A stretch of DNA of 64,000 nucleotides from Hymenopellis radicata. Its lineage: Eukaryota; Basidiomycota; Agaricomycetes; Agaricales; Physalacriaceae. Where the stretch lies: contig JADNRX010000191.1 of assembly GCA_015501595.1 (NCBI GenBank), positions 41,805 through 105,804 of the forward strand. Reading direction: 5' to 3'. Position numbers and translations under genes: made by a program. The notes under the pieces are model-generated. The model was not told the origin of the DNA. It did not search any database and saw nothing but the letters and a program-made list of their open reading frames with translations. Shown here piece after piece: positions 21,301 to 32,497 of the stretch; the stretch's first letter is position 1, and each line of letters begins with the position of its first letter.

Positions 21301-23218
21301 GTGCTAATAAAATTGGTTCATACAGTAAAGAAGGTGCATTATCCTTATTTTCAACACACCAACCAAAAGTTGTAAGAATATTTTGAATATCTTTTGCTTC
21401 TTTAAATCGTTTTAAAGAATTTCGTCCCATACTTACTCCTTCAATATCTTCTAGTCCCATATCTGTAATATTATAATCATTATATTTCAAATCAAATTCC
21501 TCATCATAAGTTTCATATTCACGCAAATGATTATCCATATCTCGAAGTCCTTGATCTACCTCTGCATTATTCTTCATTTGATCTCTAAAATTATCTCTAG
21601 CATCCAAACATTCATATCTTAAATGAAAATTATTCATTAATTGGTTTTGTCTATCAGTAAATATATGAGCATTAAAGGCTTCTGACCATGACTGATTTGC
21701 ATTTTTTAAGTCTGTAGCTACATTCCATGGCTTAAAAAATGTTAGCATTGTACAACAATAATAATCACGATTTCCTTGATCTCTACGAGGTAAAGCTCCA
21801 CCAGTCATATTAGGAATTAAACTTTGATCTTCAGTACCATATACTACATAATGAGTATTCTGCAAATTATGTCCATCAGTGAAATAATGTTTTCCTACAT
21901 CCTCTTCGTTATTGTTATCAATATATGTTGGAAATGAACAGGCATTTAAATCTACTACAGTACGTTCAGATAGTATAGAACTATCACTATGATATTCATC
22001 ATCATTTTCATTAACTAACGTTTTAGAAGGAGAAATATTTTGATGTATTGCCTGAATATTATCTGGGGTTGTATATCTCTGCAATGATATCTCATCAATA
22101 TCTCTGTAATTCTCATCTTCTGGAATAATAATTTTTTCTGTCTGCTTCGTATCTATTTTCTTAACTTTACAATGTCTAATCCAATCCCACAAACATAAGT
22201 GCTGTAATGTTAAAGGTCGTAACATATAGTCATCCAGTCTAGAATATTTTACAATTTCATCTTTATATTTTCGGATCATAACCTTCTCTCGAACTATATG
22301 AGGATCGTCTGGATTCCAAAAAAATAAAACTTCTGAAACATAATGCTTCCAGAAAAATAGTACAAACTTTGCATTAGTATAATGATCAGGAAAGCCAAGT
22401 AAATAAGAACACATCATCGGATTGCCAATCTCCATTTTTATTCCTAAATTATTTACTATTCGGGTTATCAATTTTCTTGACTTTTGCTCAGATGTATCTG
22501 TACTATTTAATAGATCAACACTTCTAAGAAAAACAGAACGTATAGCATCAAAAATTACATATGTTTTAAGACTTGGTTTAACTACGTATTCAGAGACATA
22601 ATGTATGGTAGCACCAATTGCAGTACCCGACTTTAAAGATGTAACATCTGTATTACATCGCATACAATATGTTATAACAGCTGTAATCATATTCAGATTA
22701 CTTTCTAAATGTTTCATATCAATATGACCATCTTCACTAATAACAGTAGTTAAAAATATGTTACGTGGAAATCTAGCTCTACATTTTTTCCATTTATTAT
22801 CTAAACATCCTTTACTATCAGAATATTTCTGTTTTTGATTAACATCATCAAACTTGCTTCTACAATGATGTATCTGTACTTGACCCAGAATAAAATCAAC
22901 TGTATCATTAAAATGCTTCCACCAAGTATCAGATGCGTTACATAAGGTACAAGTAGAATATGCAGACTCTGCTGAATCAATATTTATCTGATTAATGGAA
23001 AGTTGAGATGAGGTTTGCTGCAATGTATCCAAAATACCATGAAGTAATCCACTAATATCTACAATATTCCTTTCTATAGAGGAATGATTTACTTGAACGG
23101 GAGTATCAGATATATGAGATTCGGAGCATGTAGGAGGAGGACATGTTGGTAAAAACAATAAGAGGATTTTTGAAGTTAGGCGTTGTTGATAAAACATGAT
23201 TGTTCTGCAAAACATCAT
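18332..23218 (-). CDS. Helitron ORF2: Rep motif 3, PIF1 helicase and C-terminal cysteine-peptidase-like domain
   Basis: The frame has 1628 codons. Near residue 209 the Rep tyrosine motif YVSEYVVKPSLK supplies the two catalytic tyrosines for strand transfer. The helicase begins near residue 745 with Walker A GMGGTGKSR, Walker B YIFIDEISML near 826, FAGDFAQLPPVQ, and the late motif VYASQGKSKDF near 1162, followed by YTALSRGRSAAG. Beyond the helicase a Pro/Gln/Lys linker leads to a domain with WKQNSCAYDSWVF near 1362 and AGHFISRW...WLYDG near 1571-1584. This is a Cys-His-Asp arrangement like papain-fold (USP-type) peptidases. The real start is unclear because this frame overlaps the upstream ORF; the two were probably one protein. 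Confidence 0.85.
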   Translation of the reverse strand: MMFCRTIMFYQQRLTSKILLLFLPTCPPPTCSESHISDTPVQVNHSSIERNIVDISGLLHGILDTLQQTSSQLSINQINIDSAESAYSTCTLCNASDTWWKHFNDTVDFILGQVQIHHCRSKFDDVNQKQKYSDSKGCLDNKWKKCRARFPRNIFLTTVISEDGHIDMKHLESNLNMITAVITYCMRCNTDVTSLKSGTAIGATIHYVSEYVVKPSLKTYVIFDAIRSVFLRSVDLLNSTDTSEQKSRKLITRIVNNLGIKMEIGNPMMCSYLLGFPDHYTNAKFVLFFWKHYVSEVLFFWNPDDPHIVREKVMIRKYKDEIVKYSRLDDYMLRPLTLQHLCLWDWIRHCKVKKIDTKQTEKIIIPEDENYRDIDEISLQRYTTPDNIQAIHQNISPSKTLVNENDDEYHSDSSILSERTVVDLNACSFPTYIDNNNEEDVGKHYFTDGHNLQNTHYVVYGTEDQSLIPNMTGGALPRRDQGNRDYYCCTMLTFFKPWNVATDLKNANQSWSEAFNAHIFTDRQNQLMNNFHLRYECLDARDNFRDQMKNNAEVDQGLRDMDNHLREYETYDEEFDLKYNDYNITDMGLEDIEGVSMGRNSLKRFKEAKDIQNILTTFGWCVENKDNAPSLLYEPILLAQSAPEWKLDVEQAKSKVQEKRKIGIPPDIPIQDKPYYHGIPSESSGSLSIIYKDVIDLQTEASMQNRKLSQSLVEEYGLNIEQARAFNIVTRHAVDTPDTQLKMYIAGMGGTGKSRVLDALVSYFTKRNERYKLAISAPTGSAAANLNGCTYHSLLKMNRQVRKEMNATAISLLCAGLKGVSYIFIDEISMLSCNDLYHISARLGIARGCTDLPFGGMNMIFAGDFAQLPPVQTGESGGPPLYSRKVGMFGKTIFEQEAAIGKALWHMITTVVILRKNMRMQGELEADCKFRTALENMRYKSCTSEDITFLRTLIHNNFSTTKNITLPHFRNVSIISYLHSHQDEINRLGAIRFAADTDQSLSHFYSEDQAIETRDEIATRKSAGIRHKTKTITDDLQELLWSLPPSCTGQANIPGIISLCIGIPVMIMNNIATELNITKGQEAYVHSWVSHIGSKGRSVLDVVFVTLKNPPSSIQLPNLPLNVVPIVTGKSIQILVKLPNDVQISISRKQIDLQLNFAMTVYASQGKSKDFSVAHINYCNTHQGVYTALSRGRSAAGTLLLQDFDPQIITGGASGDLRQELRELELLDEITRLNYEGKLPYPLRAETRYTMISDFRKHMGKNYVPASCPSALQWSDKDPFLELTPDDVEWKYLPPKPKKPVQQEKPAQQESLQTTKTNNIPLDSISSLLSSIPKIKPKKIQTRSNIEISNINIPYGPKWKQNSCAYDSWVFIMFNLWKTNIVYYNYAMQFVSLHRIGFFSKQCMDHALSSKEKIDFIRDNMRNMLCEVEPNNFKPGTVCMLDDVIECMIIYSQYPSTSYLSCWSDDTHLIQTRRGSSTCSFRIAKREIYFDIQSFIDCDFPVWTSKTCTLCQSECSYTHILNDELDFLFFNVQAWPDIELNETVIINIKNNNVKYIISGLLYFIAGDSAGHFISRWIDNSRNVWLYDGVIQREAYCEGDFRNIHHNLHNAKGGTLSHVFYYKEEQTIN

Positions 23219-26200
23219 TTAAAGGTCCATTCATAAAGTGTCCTTGATGAGACAACTCTAAGTACTCTACTATTTTAGTTCTAAAGGGCGAATTTACATT
23301 TGTAATATTTTCACGTATTTGTTTAGGAGATAAACTTCCTCTAACATATCCAATAAAATGACCATGTAAGGTTAAACGTCCTTGCTGTTCTACTGTACCA
23401 TAATACCATGACATATCACCATATGCACCTTTACATGAAGAGTCGACTCCTAAAATATATTTTATAAATAACTCAATCATATAATTAAAAAAGCGTGCAG
23501 CGGCTACTGGATTTTGAGTAACATGTAATTTCTGTAGTTGCTTAGGTAAAATATGATTAGGGGTAAAAGTTTCATTAGTTTCAGCCCAGTATAGACACAA
23601 AGGATGTTCAAAATCAGCAGGTGTAATTGTAATGTACCAAGAAGGTGCTCCTTCAGAGGCCATTAGAGCAAATAATTCAGAGCGCATATATTTTTTACTA
23701 GTAAGAGATCCTTGTACTTTACCGGCTACTAAATCAATATCATGCAATACTTGAAAACATTCCTTTTCATCTTGTGTTTTAGGAGAAAATGATCCTTCTG
23801 CTTTCATAATTTCGGTAATACGTTGTAAGGTGCCTTGATTCAGATTTAATAAACGTTTACTTACATCATTAAACTTAGGTTTTTCTGTTAATAAATAACT
23901 ACTTGTATTACACTGTCTAATTTGTTGATGACTGAAAGCTATGAAAGGAAAGTTTTTATCAAGCTGAAAACGTTTATCATGATACATTAATAACCATCGA
24001 TAATGATCTCGTAAAGAAATTTTTTTTGTTAGTCCGATACCACCCATGCCATATGGAAATAGCCAAGGAAACATTAAAGGATATAAGGCTGCATTTTGGT
24101 AAATTGATTCAGCAGCTTCTTTACGATGCACAGCTAATACACTACCTTTACGATTATCATACCAGTCCATAGCAGCAGCCTTTTTGGCATTGTATGACAT
24201 AGTATCTAATTGATTACCTACAAGACCATGAATAATAAATGCACATTCATTTTCTTCGATATCGATACCTTGATCATCTTTGTTTTCATGTACACTAGGA
24301 TCTATTGTAATATTAGTATCTGCAACACCTTCCTTATAATGTAAGCTAATGGGAGGCATATCTGTAGGATATGTTTTTAAATTTTCTTCCGATGGTGGAC
24401 CTAAGTCCATATATTCTGAATGATTTAAGCGTAGCCAATTAAGCGCATTTCGAACTACACTAGGTCTTACTACTAACGGCAATTTCCGGAAATGCTCTGC
24501 ATCTGGTTTCTTAGGACCTGTATAAAACATAACAATAGCCTCCTCAATTTCTTCCCGAGGTGGTGGCAGTATATCATACATTTTAGGAGTAGGATTAGCG
24601 AAAGCAACACAATGCGCCACTAATTTTCTATATCCAGAATTTATTTTAATAAAGCAAGCATTGTGACGTACTCGAGCTACGACAATTTGTTCAATCCAAT
24701 TTAGAGAAGATAACTGTTCAGGTACTTTACCTAACCAGAGTGACTGTGCTAAGGCATTTACTGGGATTTCATTATTTCTAATACTTATGCGACATGTATT
24801 ACATATATTCTTACAATCAGAATCAATAACAGGACCTGAAATATCTGTAATAGGATCTTTCTCAGAAAATCGTTCCTTTCTGGTTACGCCAACTACCTCC
24901 AAAACTGAAAGTAGATTTTTTACTGCACTAAGTTTACTTAAATTTTTTATAGGTACTAATTGACCACATATGGCACAACCTGCCTCTTGAAAAGCTGCAG
25001 GATCTAATTCTGTACAAACTCCTCTAACAATATCTTCTATATTTTTTTTAGTTAATGGATCAGGAGGAAATATAGTACCATCTTGGCTGGGTTTATATAT
25101 ATAATTCCTTAAAGTACCATCTGCATCGTGAGTTGGTGCTCGCAAAGAAGTTTTCTCTATATTATTTTTTCGTATATTTTTTTTACTTTTTTGAGAATCA
25201 AATTCTAGTTTAAAAACAGTCATCATATTCTGACATGACAAGGTACATTCATGATTTATACATACATCCTGCAGTTGACTTTTTCTAGTTCGTTTATACC
25301 CAAATTGGATATTATGTACTAAACCCAAATTTTTTATCTCAACTACACTTAGATGCATACATAATATTTGTACAGAAATTTTAACATGAATAATATCAGT
25401 ACTTGCAGGAAATTTAATATCAGCTTCAGATGCTGACATGTGTCCGATATAAACAATTCTTTTGCAGTGATGTAAACCACCAGAAACATAGTCATCAAAA
25501 AACAGAGGATCAAAAGTTATCTTACGAGCTACGCCACCTATTGCGGACAGAAAACTATGAGAGCTGACAGCAACAGCACAGCAAGAACAATTATAATAAA
25601 TCAGCATTAAATATAAAAAGCCAATGGAGGCATATAAAACATTAGCAGACACATACAGCAGGAGTGGACTTGCAACAGTAGTAGGATTATACTCAAAGAT
25701 CATAAGATGGCACACTACATATAATGGACACGCAAAGGTCGTAGAGGGACACACAACATACGGCGGGAACGTAGTCTCGGAGGACTGGGCAAAGCACACC
25801 GCATACGGCGGGAACGTAGTGTCGGAGGACTGGGCAAAGCACACCGCATACGGCGGGAACGTAGTCTCGGAGGACTGGGCAAAGCACACCGCATACGGCG
25901 GGAACGTAGTCTCGGAGGACTGGGCAAAGCACACCGCATACGGCGGGAACGTAGTGTCGGAGGACTGGGCAAAGCACACCGCATACGGCGGGAACGTAGT
26001 CTCGGAGGACTGGGCAAAGCACACCGCATACGGCGGGAACGTAGTCTCGGAGGACTGGGCAAAGCACACCGCATACGGCGGGAACGTAGTCTCGGAGGAC
26101 TGGGCAAAGCACGCCGCATACGGCGGGAACGTAGTCTCGGAGGACTGGACAAAGCACACCGCATACGGCGGGAACGTAGTCCCGGAGGACTGGGCAAAGC

Positions 26201-26341
26201 ACACCGCATACGGCGGGAACGTAGTCTCGGAGGACTGGGCAAAGCACACCGCATACGGCGGGAACGTAGTCTGAAAGGACTGGGCAAAGCATACTGCATA
26301 AGGCGGGAACGACGTCTTCGAGGACTGGGCAAAGCACGCCA
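23106..26341 (-). CDS. Helitron ORF1: N-terminal region and Rep HxH motif
   Basis: This long frame carries the front of the Helitron protein. It includes a cysteine-bearing region (CAICGQLVPIKNLS, CKNICNTCRISI), and LYPLMFPWLFPYGMGGIG, which is typical of the Helitron-like N domain. Near its end GRLTLHGHFIGY supplies the Rep HxH metal-binding motif. The frame then runs out in the sequence corresponding to the start of ORF2, a one-base frame change near 23165 beside A5 and T5 runs. The first about 200 codons are a 15-residue tandem repeat (unit SSETTFPPYAVCFAQ). They may be translated from ATG 26341 or may be untranslated, with the true start inside. The family-typical part begins near IKFPASTDIIHVKI. 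Confidence 0.78.
25755..26335. repeat. 45-bp minisatellite, about 13 units, at the Helitron 5' end
   Basis: Thirteen nearly identical 45-base units (core CGGCGGGAACGTAGT and GGAGGACTGGGCAAAGCACA) run head to tail. The array is GC-rich inside an AT-rich element. Because 45 is a multiple of three and the unit lacks stops, all three minus frames and one plus frame stay open throughout, which explains the overlapping repeat-type ORFs. Variation is limited to a few substitutions (for example SSETT/SSDTT), implying recent expansion. Confidence 0.92.
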
Positions 26342-26420
26342 TATAGCAGAGAATGGGAGACACAAAGGTAGCAGAGGGCAGGACTGTAGCAGAGGGCCTA
26401 GAGATTGCAAAGGGTGTTGA

Positions 26421-26955
26421 AGATCTTTCTGAAAGGCAAGCTACTACCTGTGGAAAAGGTAAGCATTACCCTAAACAACAACTAAATGAACGACGAACCG
26501 GATAATGCATGGCAATAGCATAGGTACTGTTTAATTTTGAAACAACAGTCGTCGAAGGACTTCTGTAATTCTATAGAGGAATTTAATGTGTACAGCATGT
26601 TAAAACAGTCAAGGTACTCACGCCACATTTTAAGAAACACTGCGTATCCGACTCCCTCCGCAGACTACAGCATATCAGATTTGAAAGCAAAGCGAACGTT
26701 CCAGGAAAGGACGCTCACGTTGAACATCGGCAGAGGAAGTACCAGGATAACAGCAAGACAAGAAGGATATGATCCAGCAGCATAACAGTTGGTTGCAAAG
26801 AGTAACGAATTTAGATCGGAAGAGGAATACAGTACGGCAAAAAGTCAACACACATCGAACACAGCCATTATCTCACGGTCACCCTACCGACCTAATGAGG
26901 AAATACTATAAAAGGCAAGAGGGAAAGTCGAGCGGAAATGAAAGCAAATTTTGAA
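26421..26955. other. Stretch between Helitron and first F-box gene, no gene supported
   Basis: Short plus-strand frames (26537-26785, 26769-26954) have no recognisable content. The right border of the Helitron lies somewhere near the start of this stretch. Nothing resembling a continuation of the 17861 ORF was seen. Confidence 0.35.
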
Positions 26956-28608
26956 TCAAAACTCGTAGTCTACGTATGGTAGATTACATGCTACAAAATA
27001 TGGGTGTGACATACGAGGACATTTCCTGTTTAGTTTTTCTACTACGGAGTCGCATTTGGACAGACACAGGTTACAAGGAAAGGGCATCAATACAGTCATG
27101 TGGACAACTCCATTGAAATTCGATGACTCGAAAGCGGTTTTGATTGGTCTGTATGCGGGATGGGGGCCCTCACGATGAATAGCATGCCCGGAATTAGTGA
27201 TAAAAAAGGTAGACATCGCCCTGACGGTAAGAGGGACGTTCGGCAACATGGCGAGGCAGGAAAAAAGACTGCCATGTACCTCTAAAGTGACGACGTGCGG
27301 CAAGGGCGGGAATAAGGCCTGGGACATATGAGGGACACCAAAAGCTGTATGCGCATCAGTCAAGAAAGTAATGCATCGTACATAGAAAGTGAAACGTACG
27401 CCATTTGACTTTTAAGATAGTAAGGGAATGCCGACATTCGTCCAAGATGTCTCTGAGGAGATAGGCCTGGAAAGGCAGAAGAGAGACTTTCAAAGCAGTG
27501 ACACGCGTGCAAGAGAGTCGGAAAGGAAAGGCGGTCCCAGCAGGCATGATGGCTCCCAGCATGGCTAGGTCCACACGCGAAGGACAAATCATATCTAGGA
27601 TTTTACCCCAATTGCAGCGCCAACCAATGTCGGCCTCAAGAAAAACAACATCATCCACATCAGAGGTCATGTCTAGTTCCAAGTTCTCCAATGTAGGAGA
27701 ACTAGTAACATGCCATCGCCTTGCTTCAGGCGCGCCCATTGTTGCGAAGCCTAAAAGAGAGCACCACGAAAGAACGAGAGAGGTATCGTGAACATCGGGT
27801 AAGGCCTATAAATCTGTTAGCATAGGGGCAACGTAGGAGCAGATATCATACCAAATGACCATTGCGAAGTCCGCGTAGATCCACGGCCTGAAGAGTGGTC
27901 TCTGGAGCCAGAATTGTATACAACGAGGCGGTACCCAGGAATACGCAGTGATGGATAGATAGAAACAGAAGAGTGGACGGCAACATGAAAGACTCGGGAA
28001 TAGTCATAACCTGGGTGTAGTCATTCCGCGAACCATGAAGATCCACATGTGTAAGACGCGTAAACAATCCAAGGAAAGCTGAAGCCCTCGGAAGTCCTCC
28101 GTACAAGGAGGTAAACCTCACTTTGGAAACCACATCAAGTAAGCGCTCCCTGAGTACAAAATAGGTCAGAGCCTGTTGAGCGCGTTGGAGGTATTGTTGG
28201 ATATGGAAGGTATCATCACGACCAGTATGTACACCAAGCCAAGGTGAGGATACCAGTAATGCTCCGTGAGATCGCCTGGTGGCTATAACACACCAGCGAT
28301 GACTGAGCAAACGCATGGTGAGAATGTCCTTGACGGGCAAAAAGCACAAGAATAAATCGCATATTTCCCAGGGACACGACGAAAGTCCTGTACTAGACGA
28401 ACGGATAGCTGTTGACTTGCGCGGAGGATGGAATGGGGATTTTCTGAGGGGGGAAGGTGTCGGAGCACGGGAAGGGATAAAACCGGATGGTAGAGATGCA
28501 TCTTCCAGTTGACGGAGAAGCATACGGTAACTGACATCGTCGCCCGATTTAACGATAACGTCGGCGGGCGGACCGTCCGGGGGGAAAGCAACTATATGAT
28601 GTGACTGG
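26956..28608 (-). CDS. F-box-like family protein, copy 1 (most divergent)
   Basis: The 5' main exon (28608-27852) holds an F-box-like stretch PWEICDLFLCFLPVKDILTM and then MRLLSHRWC. The middle exon (about 27750-27356) has leucine-rich text such as PTLENLELDM. The last exon (27363-26956) contains PCNLCLSKCDSVVEKLNRKC, this copy's version of the family CxxC signature. F-box proteins recruit substrates to SCF ubiquitin ligases; substrates here are unknown. An upstream exon ending LTGDDLRYLAKFL (near 28660) and possibly another at 28747-29007 seem to belong to it. The phase of the first main splice is one base off. Confidence 0.6.
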
Positions 28609-29372
28609 CTGAGAACGAGTCTACCAGTAAGGAAAAGATAGAGCGTACTTACCAAGAAATTTAGCTAGGTATCTCAAATCATCCCCCGTTAAGGTGTTGG
28701 TCATGTCTAGGTCGAATCTACGGGTAGCCGGTGTCAGCGTAGGTGCTTAAAGACAAAGCGGGATAGGGAGATGTGCGACACTTACTTGGTGAGGCCTCAC
28801 AGACCGCAGAAAGTGAGAGAGAGAGGCAGAGAGTGGAAGCGGGGAATGAAGACTCTGGGGTCCTAGGCATCCGCCTTCTAGGCAAATAGTAAAAAAATAC
28901 GTAAGTGTGGAGGGGAAACGAAGACTAGATACAACAACGGCACGTACAGTTGACAGGTCCTTTACAATATCCCGGAATCGAAAGTGAATTCCAGGAGTCA
29001 GTGCCATTTCCTCCCACAGAAGAGATATGTAGTCTTGCCCATCCCATTTGAAAGTATCGGGAGATCTGAAATTCAGTCATTGACGTAGCAGAGGCGATGG
29101 GGCTCCTGGAGCTATAGGCTTTCTCCCAAGTTGCGACCGGCTTCTCCTGCTCCTTCGCTATGTCTTCCTTGGAAACCCGGAGTGTTATGTGGGATGGTCT
29201 GGGATGTGTACGTCTAACAAGCTAGCTGACATTATGCCTCGCACCTTGACGGGTAGACGCACGTGCCGAGAGACCGAACAAAAGAGGCGGTGAATTCATG
29301 TAAAGTATGTATATACAGTGCAAGGTAGAGATGCAGGGAATACTAACAATCTGGTAAGGACAACACAGGGTA

Positions 29373-30998
29373 CTATACAAACATAAGGCTTCTGGAATGA
29401 AGAGGAGGATGAGTTACATTCAACGCGTCTACAATAACGGCCACTGCAGTAGTGCAAATCTCGCAAGTACCAGCTACAGAGGCAGCGCCAGGCAGACACT
29501 CGTGACATCCGTGCACAACAATAGAGTGTTGTAACGGCATGGAAAGATTCAGGCTGCTGGGATGCCAGATCGTAGAAAACGAGTCTACGATCTCGAAGGG
29601 ACCAGGAGCGAGGCTAAGATACCTGGCAAAGCCATGATCTAGGCAGAGCCCAAGATTCAACGCGACTGAATGACTTGAAGCATAACCTGCTAACAACGCG
29701 ATTAAGGTCCTGATAACTGCATATTGGCCGCGAATATTGAGTGTTTCGAGACGGCGTAAAGCGGGGATGTAATTACGCAAGTCGACGCCAGGATATACCG
29801 TACCTTGGAGAAGACGGCATTTAGGAAGTGATAGACAGAACTCAGCAAACCGACTTACCATGCACGGTGACATCGAGATGAAGCAGCGTATCCTTGCACT
29901 GGGCTAGTAAGAGGGGAAGATACATCAACTGTTCACCGGACATGGCCAGGGAAAGGGACTGCAGAACACCAAGGGAAAGACGATGAGGAAAGCGACGAGC
30001 AGACGGCATGAGATTGTCCAATAAGACATCATCCTCTGACAATCCACATAGATCATTGACGAAATGTTCGATATTGGCAGGGGGTATGGACAAGGTGGCA
30101 TCAATACTTTGCCTAGGAAAAGAGATGATGGCGTCCAGGAGGGTCGAACGGCGGCTGGAGGTCCATAAATCCGCCTCAGAGGCATAAAGACCTCTGTCGT
30201 GGAAACCATGAACCACAAACCACTGCTGGACACGAAACTGATTCAAAGTACTGTTCAAAGGCCGCTAAAGACAAATGAGGGACATTGATGTTGACAGAAC
30301 ACATGGGGTACTTACCAGGTAGCCACGTCGACAATCGATCATCCGCAGTACGGTGATGGAAGGGGATGGTCCCAACAAAAAGTAGAGGGGCTGGTACTTG
30401 AGGGAAACACGCTCCAGCTCTAAATGCTGCACAGTACAGGGCAGTATATGAGCGGCAGGAATGACCGGGAAACGGTTATCGGTACTGCGATACACCACTG
30501 TCCTGACAGAGTTGAGGATACCGGTGAACCACAGAGGATGTGTGCGATGCCGCCAGTTGTTGAAAATGATGGTATGAACAACGGATTTTAGGTTGTATTT
30601 CTTGATGAAGGCGACGACGGCGAATTCAATATTTTTGGCATGTAAATCGATGTCGCACTCATCGTAGTCATCACCGGCATAGTCCGGTATGCAAAGGCAG
30701 ATAGCGTCATGAGTGAGACTGGTCAGAAGCGATGCGAATGATGTATGAGTCGCCCGTAATGCTAGACGGTCCCAGTGTGGAAGATGATGGATGATGCGGG
30801 ATACAACCTCGACGGGAACAATATTAATAAGGGGACAAGGAACGCTGGGGAGCGGGATGTGAACAGCGTCCGGGGGAGGAGGATAGTTGTGTGGATCATA
30901 GTCAGCGGTGGCGCCACGGGATAGAGACCAGTAAATTTTGGTGCTTGCGATTGCCATCTGTACGACAGCATCCATCTCCACGAAAAATGCATGGTCAC
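29373..30998 (-). CDS. F-box-like family protein, copy 2
   Basis: The first main exon (about 30990-30316) encodes VPVEVVSRIIHHLPHWDRLA, then LRATHTSFASLLTSLTHDAI and a family-typical LWFTGILNSVRTVVYRS. The middle exon ends PHRLSLGVLQSLSLAMSG and LLLAQCKDTLLHLDVTVHG, matching the corresponding exon of other copies. The last exon ends with SVAGTCEICTTAVAVIVDAL, the CxxC signature. The stop is at 29373. Compared with copies 3, 4 and 8 it is diverged but keeps all three blocks in order. Upstream, an acceptor feeds the exon starting near GDHAFFVEMDA. Confidence 0.7.
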
Positions 30999-31647
30999 CT
31001 ACGCGAGAGAAGTATTACCGTACAGTTATAGAATATACACACAATAAAAGTACTTACGAGCAAGAATTTTTGCGTGGACATCCTGTAAATCTGGGGAGGA
31101 AGCTCTGGATATCGGGCGCATATTGTAATAAAAAAAAAAGAGGGTTGATACAAGACGGAAGAGAAGGAAGAAGGGAGAGTCGTCTCTTGAGTAATCGGCA
31201 AATTCCGCGACCAAAGGCACGAGATGTAACAGGACTCCACAAGAAGGTAGGACTGATGTTGCCGGATAGCGTAACATGCTATAGATTCCAAGTAGACGTA
31301 CTCGTCGTGCTCGCCATAGGCGTATGTTTCGCTTTTGCGTCTCAACGTTGGGGTTGTATGCCATTAAATAATTTTGAAGACGCAACGTCGGAAGAGGTGG
31401 GAAACGAAGAGCGAGTGGTCGTACTAGGCCTCTTGCTAGATGTGGACGATACCACAGTGGTAGGACGTACAGTGACAGTCGACAAGAAGCCTATGAGCAC
31501 AGACGGGGAAGAACGCGTCTGCCCTAATTTAGGCAAAAGTCCAGGATTACGAGAGCTATATCCGTCAATTGACTTCGGAAATCGCGTATTCTCTTTGGAA
31601 TAGCAGGTACCGGTAGTGGCGAGTCAGTAGGAGACTGATCGACATAT
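30999..31647. other. Region upstream of F-box copy 2, coding status unclear
   Basis: A 221-codon plus-strand frame (30938-31603) overlaps the 5' end of copy 2 and has no recognisable content. The opposite strand has a Ser/Thr-rich frame (RPTTVVSSTSSKRPSTTTRS, 31342-31536). Neither is convincing. The stretch may hold upstream exons and the promoter of copy 2. Confidence 0.25.
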
Positions 31648-32497
31648 CTAACCGGTACTCATCCACTTTATCAACTTCGACAATTTACATCCGCTCCCAG
31701 AGCTACCACTGGGCTCCGATTTTCGCGACCTAGGAGAGTTGTCGAGGCCATCGTCGTGCTTTGGTGTGGAGAGTAAGCTACCAGTAATGGGAGTATTTGA
31801 AGGGGTTGAGTCTTCGACCGACATGGCGTGCTTCTCGACGGAGACCTTCAACTCTTTCGCCACCTCTTCACCTTTCACAGACCCTTTCCGGTGTTGGCCC
31901 CGCCTCTCCTGAAGGCTCATATGACCGCGTTCCTCATGACCACGCTCCTCTATGTCGCTCTTTTCTCTGTCGTGTTCCTTGTCCAAAGTCATTGGTGAGG
32001 CATATCATATCGTCCGCCGCCATACTGCCTTTCCGCCGGCGGCCAGACATGTCACTGCTGAAGGTCTTGCCTATACCGCTACTGCTGGAAGTTTTCGGAG
32101 GGAGACGTGGGTTCCCGACTGTTACGTTGGCCGTCCTCTCGTCTCCAACACCGGAGCTGCTTTCGAAAGCAGGAGCTTCATGTCCTCAACTGCGAGGAGT
32201 CCAGGAAGCTAATGTAACGCAGAAGATGCTAAAACACCTTTTGTACGCGAAATGGAGGTCGCCCCTATTTATTGATGATAACGACGTTGACGAGGTTCGC
32301 TGTAGCGTAGGAGGGCTACAGAACTGTGAAGTAGAGGACACGTATAACGACCCTGAAAGTAGGGCAGATAACGGTGACATTGCCATATACGGAATTTTTG
32401 TGCTAGAAGGACCACGCTCGGGCGAGTCTTTTGAAGGAAACCGTTCATATTCTCCTGCGCCAGCACAGAGCGTGTGATTGAGAGCAGCGGAAAACAT
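31648..32497 (-). CDS. Hypothetical charged, Ser-rich protein
   Basis: Minus-strand segments appear to form one gene. An N-terminal part from 32497 has SPLSALLSGSLYVSSTSQ. A short intron near 32220 may follow. A C-terminal part (31992-31648) is strongly charged (KEHDREKSDIEERGHEERGH) and ends in Ser/Gly-rich sequence with CKLSKLIKWMSTG. There are no known domains. It could be a nuclear or regulatory protein, but its existence as a gene is only moderately supported. Confidence 0.3.

Larger units (their letters stand above)
18250..26420 (-). mobile_element. Autonomous Helitron, about 8.1 kb, AT-rich
   Basis: This is a rolling-circle transposon read on the minus strand. It encodes a Helitron N-terminal region, Rep motifs and a PIF1-family helicase in two long frames (1085 and 1628 residues). 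Composition drops sharply from the roughly half-GC flanks to about one-third GC across 18.33-25.7 kb. Just past the last stop codon is an inverted repeat ACGAGCG/CGCTCGT (about 18297-18331), a plausible 3' terminal hairpin. I could not find a clear CTRR end or a 5' TC end, so both borders are approximate. The long open frames imply a recent insertion. Confidence 0.85.

Noticed and set aside
25755..26335. GGCGGGAA in every minisatellite unit, resembling an E2F site
   Set aside because: Dikarya fungi are thought to have replaced E2F with SBF/MBF-type regulators, and the MBF core ACGCGT is not in the unit, so the match is most likely chance.
25693..26410. Three long overlapping repeat-protein ORFs plus one on the other strand
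   Set aside because: They are by-products of a 45-base unit without stops. At most the frame continuous with the Helitron protein is real.
31797..32477. 226-codon plus-strand ORF
   Set aside because: It overlaps a more protein-like charged minus-strand frame and has no recognisable features. Neither strand is certain.
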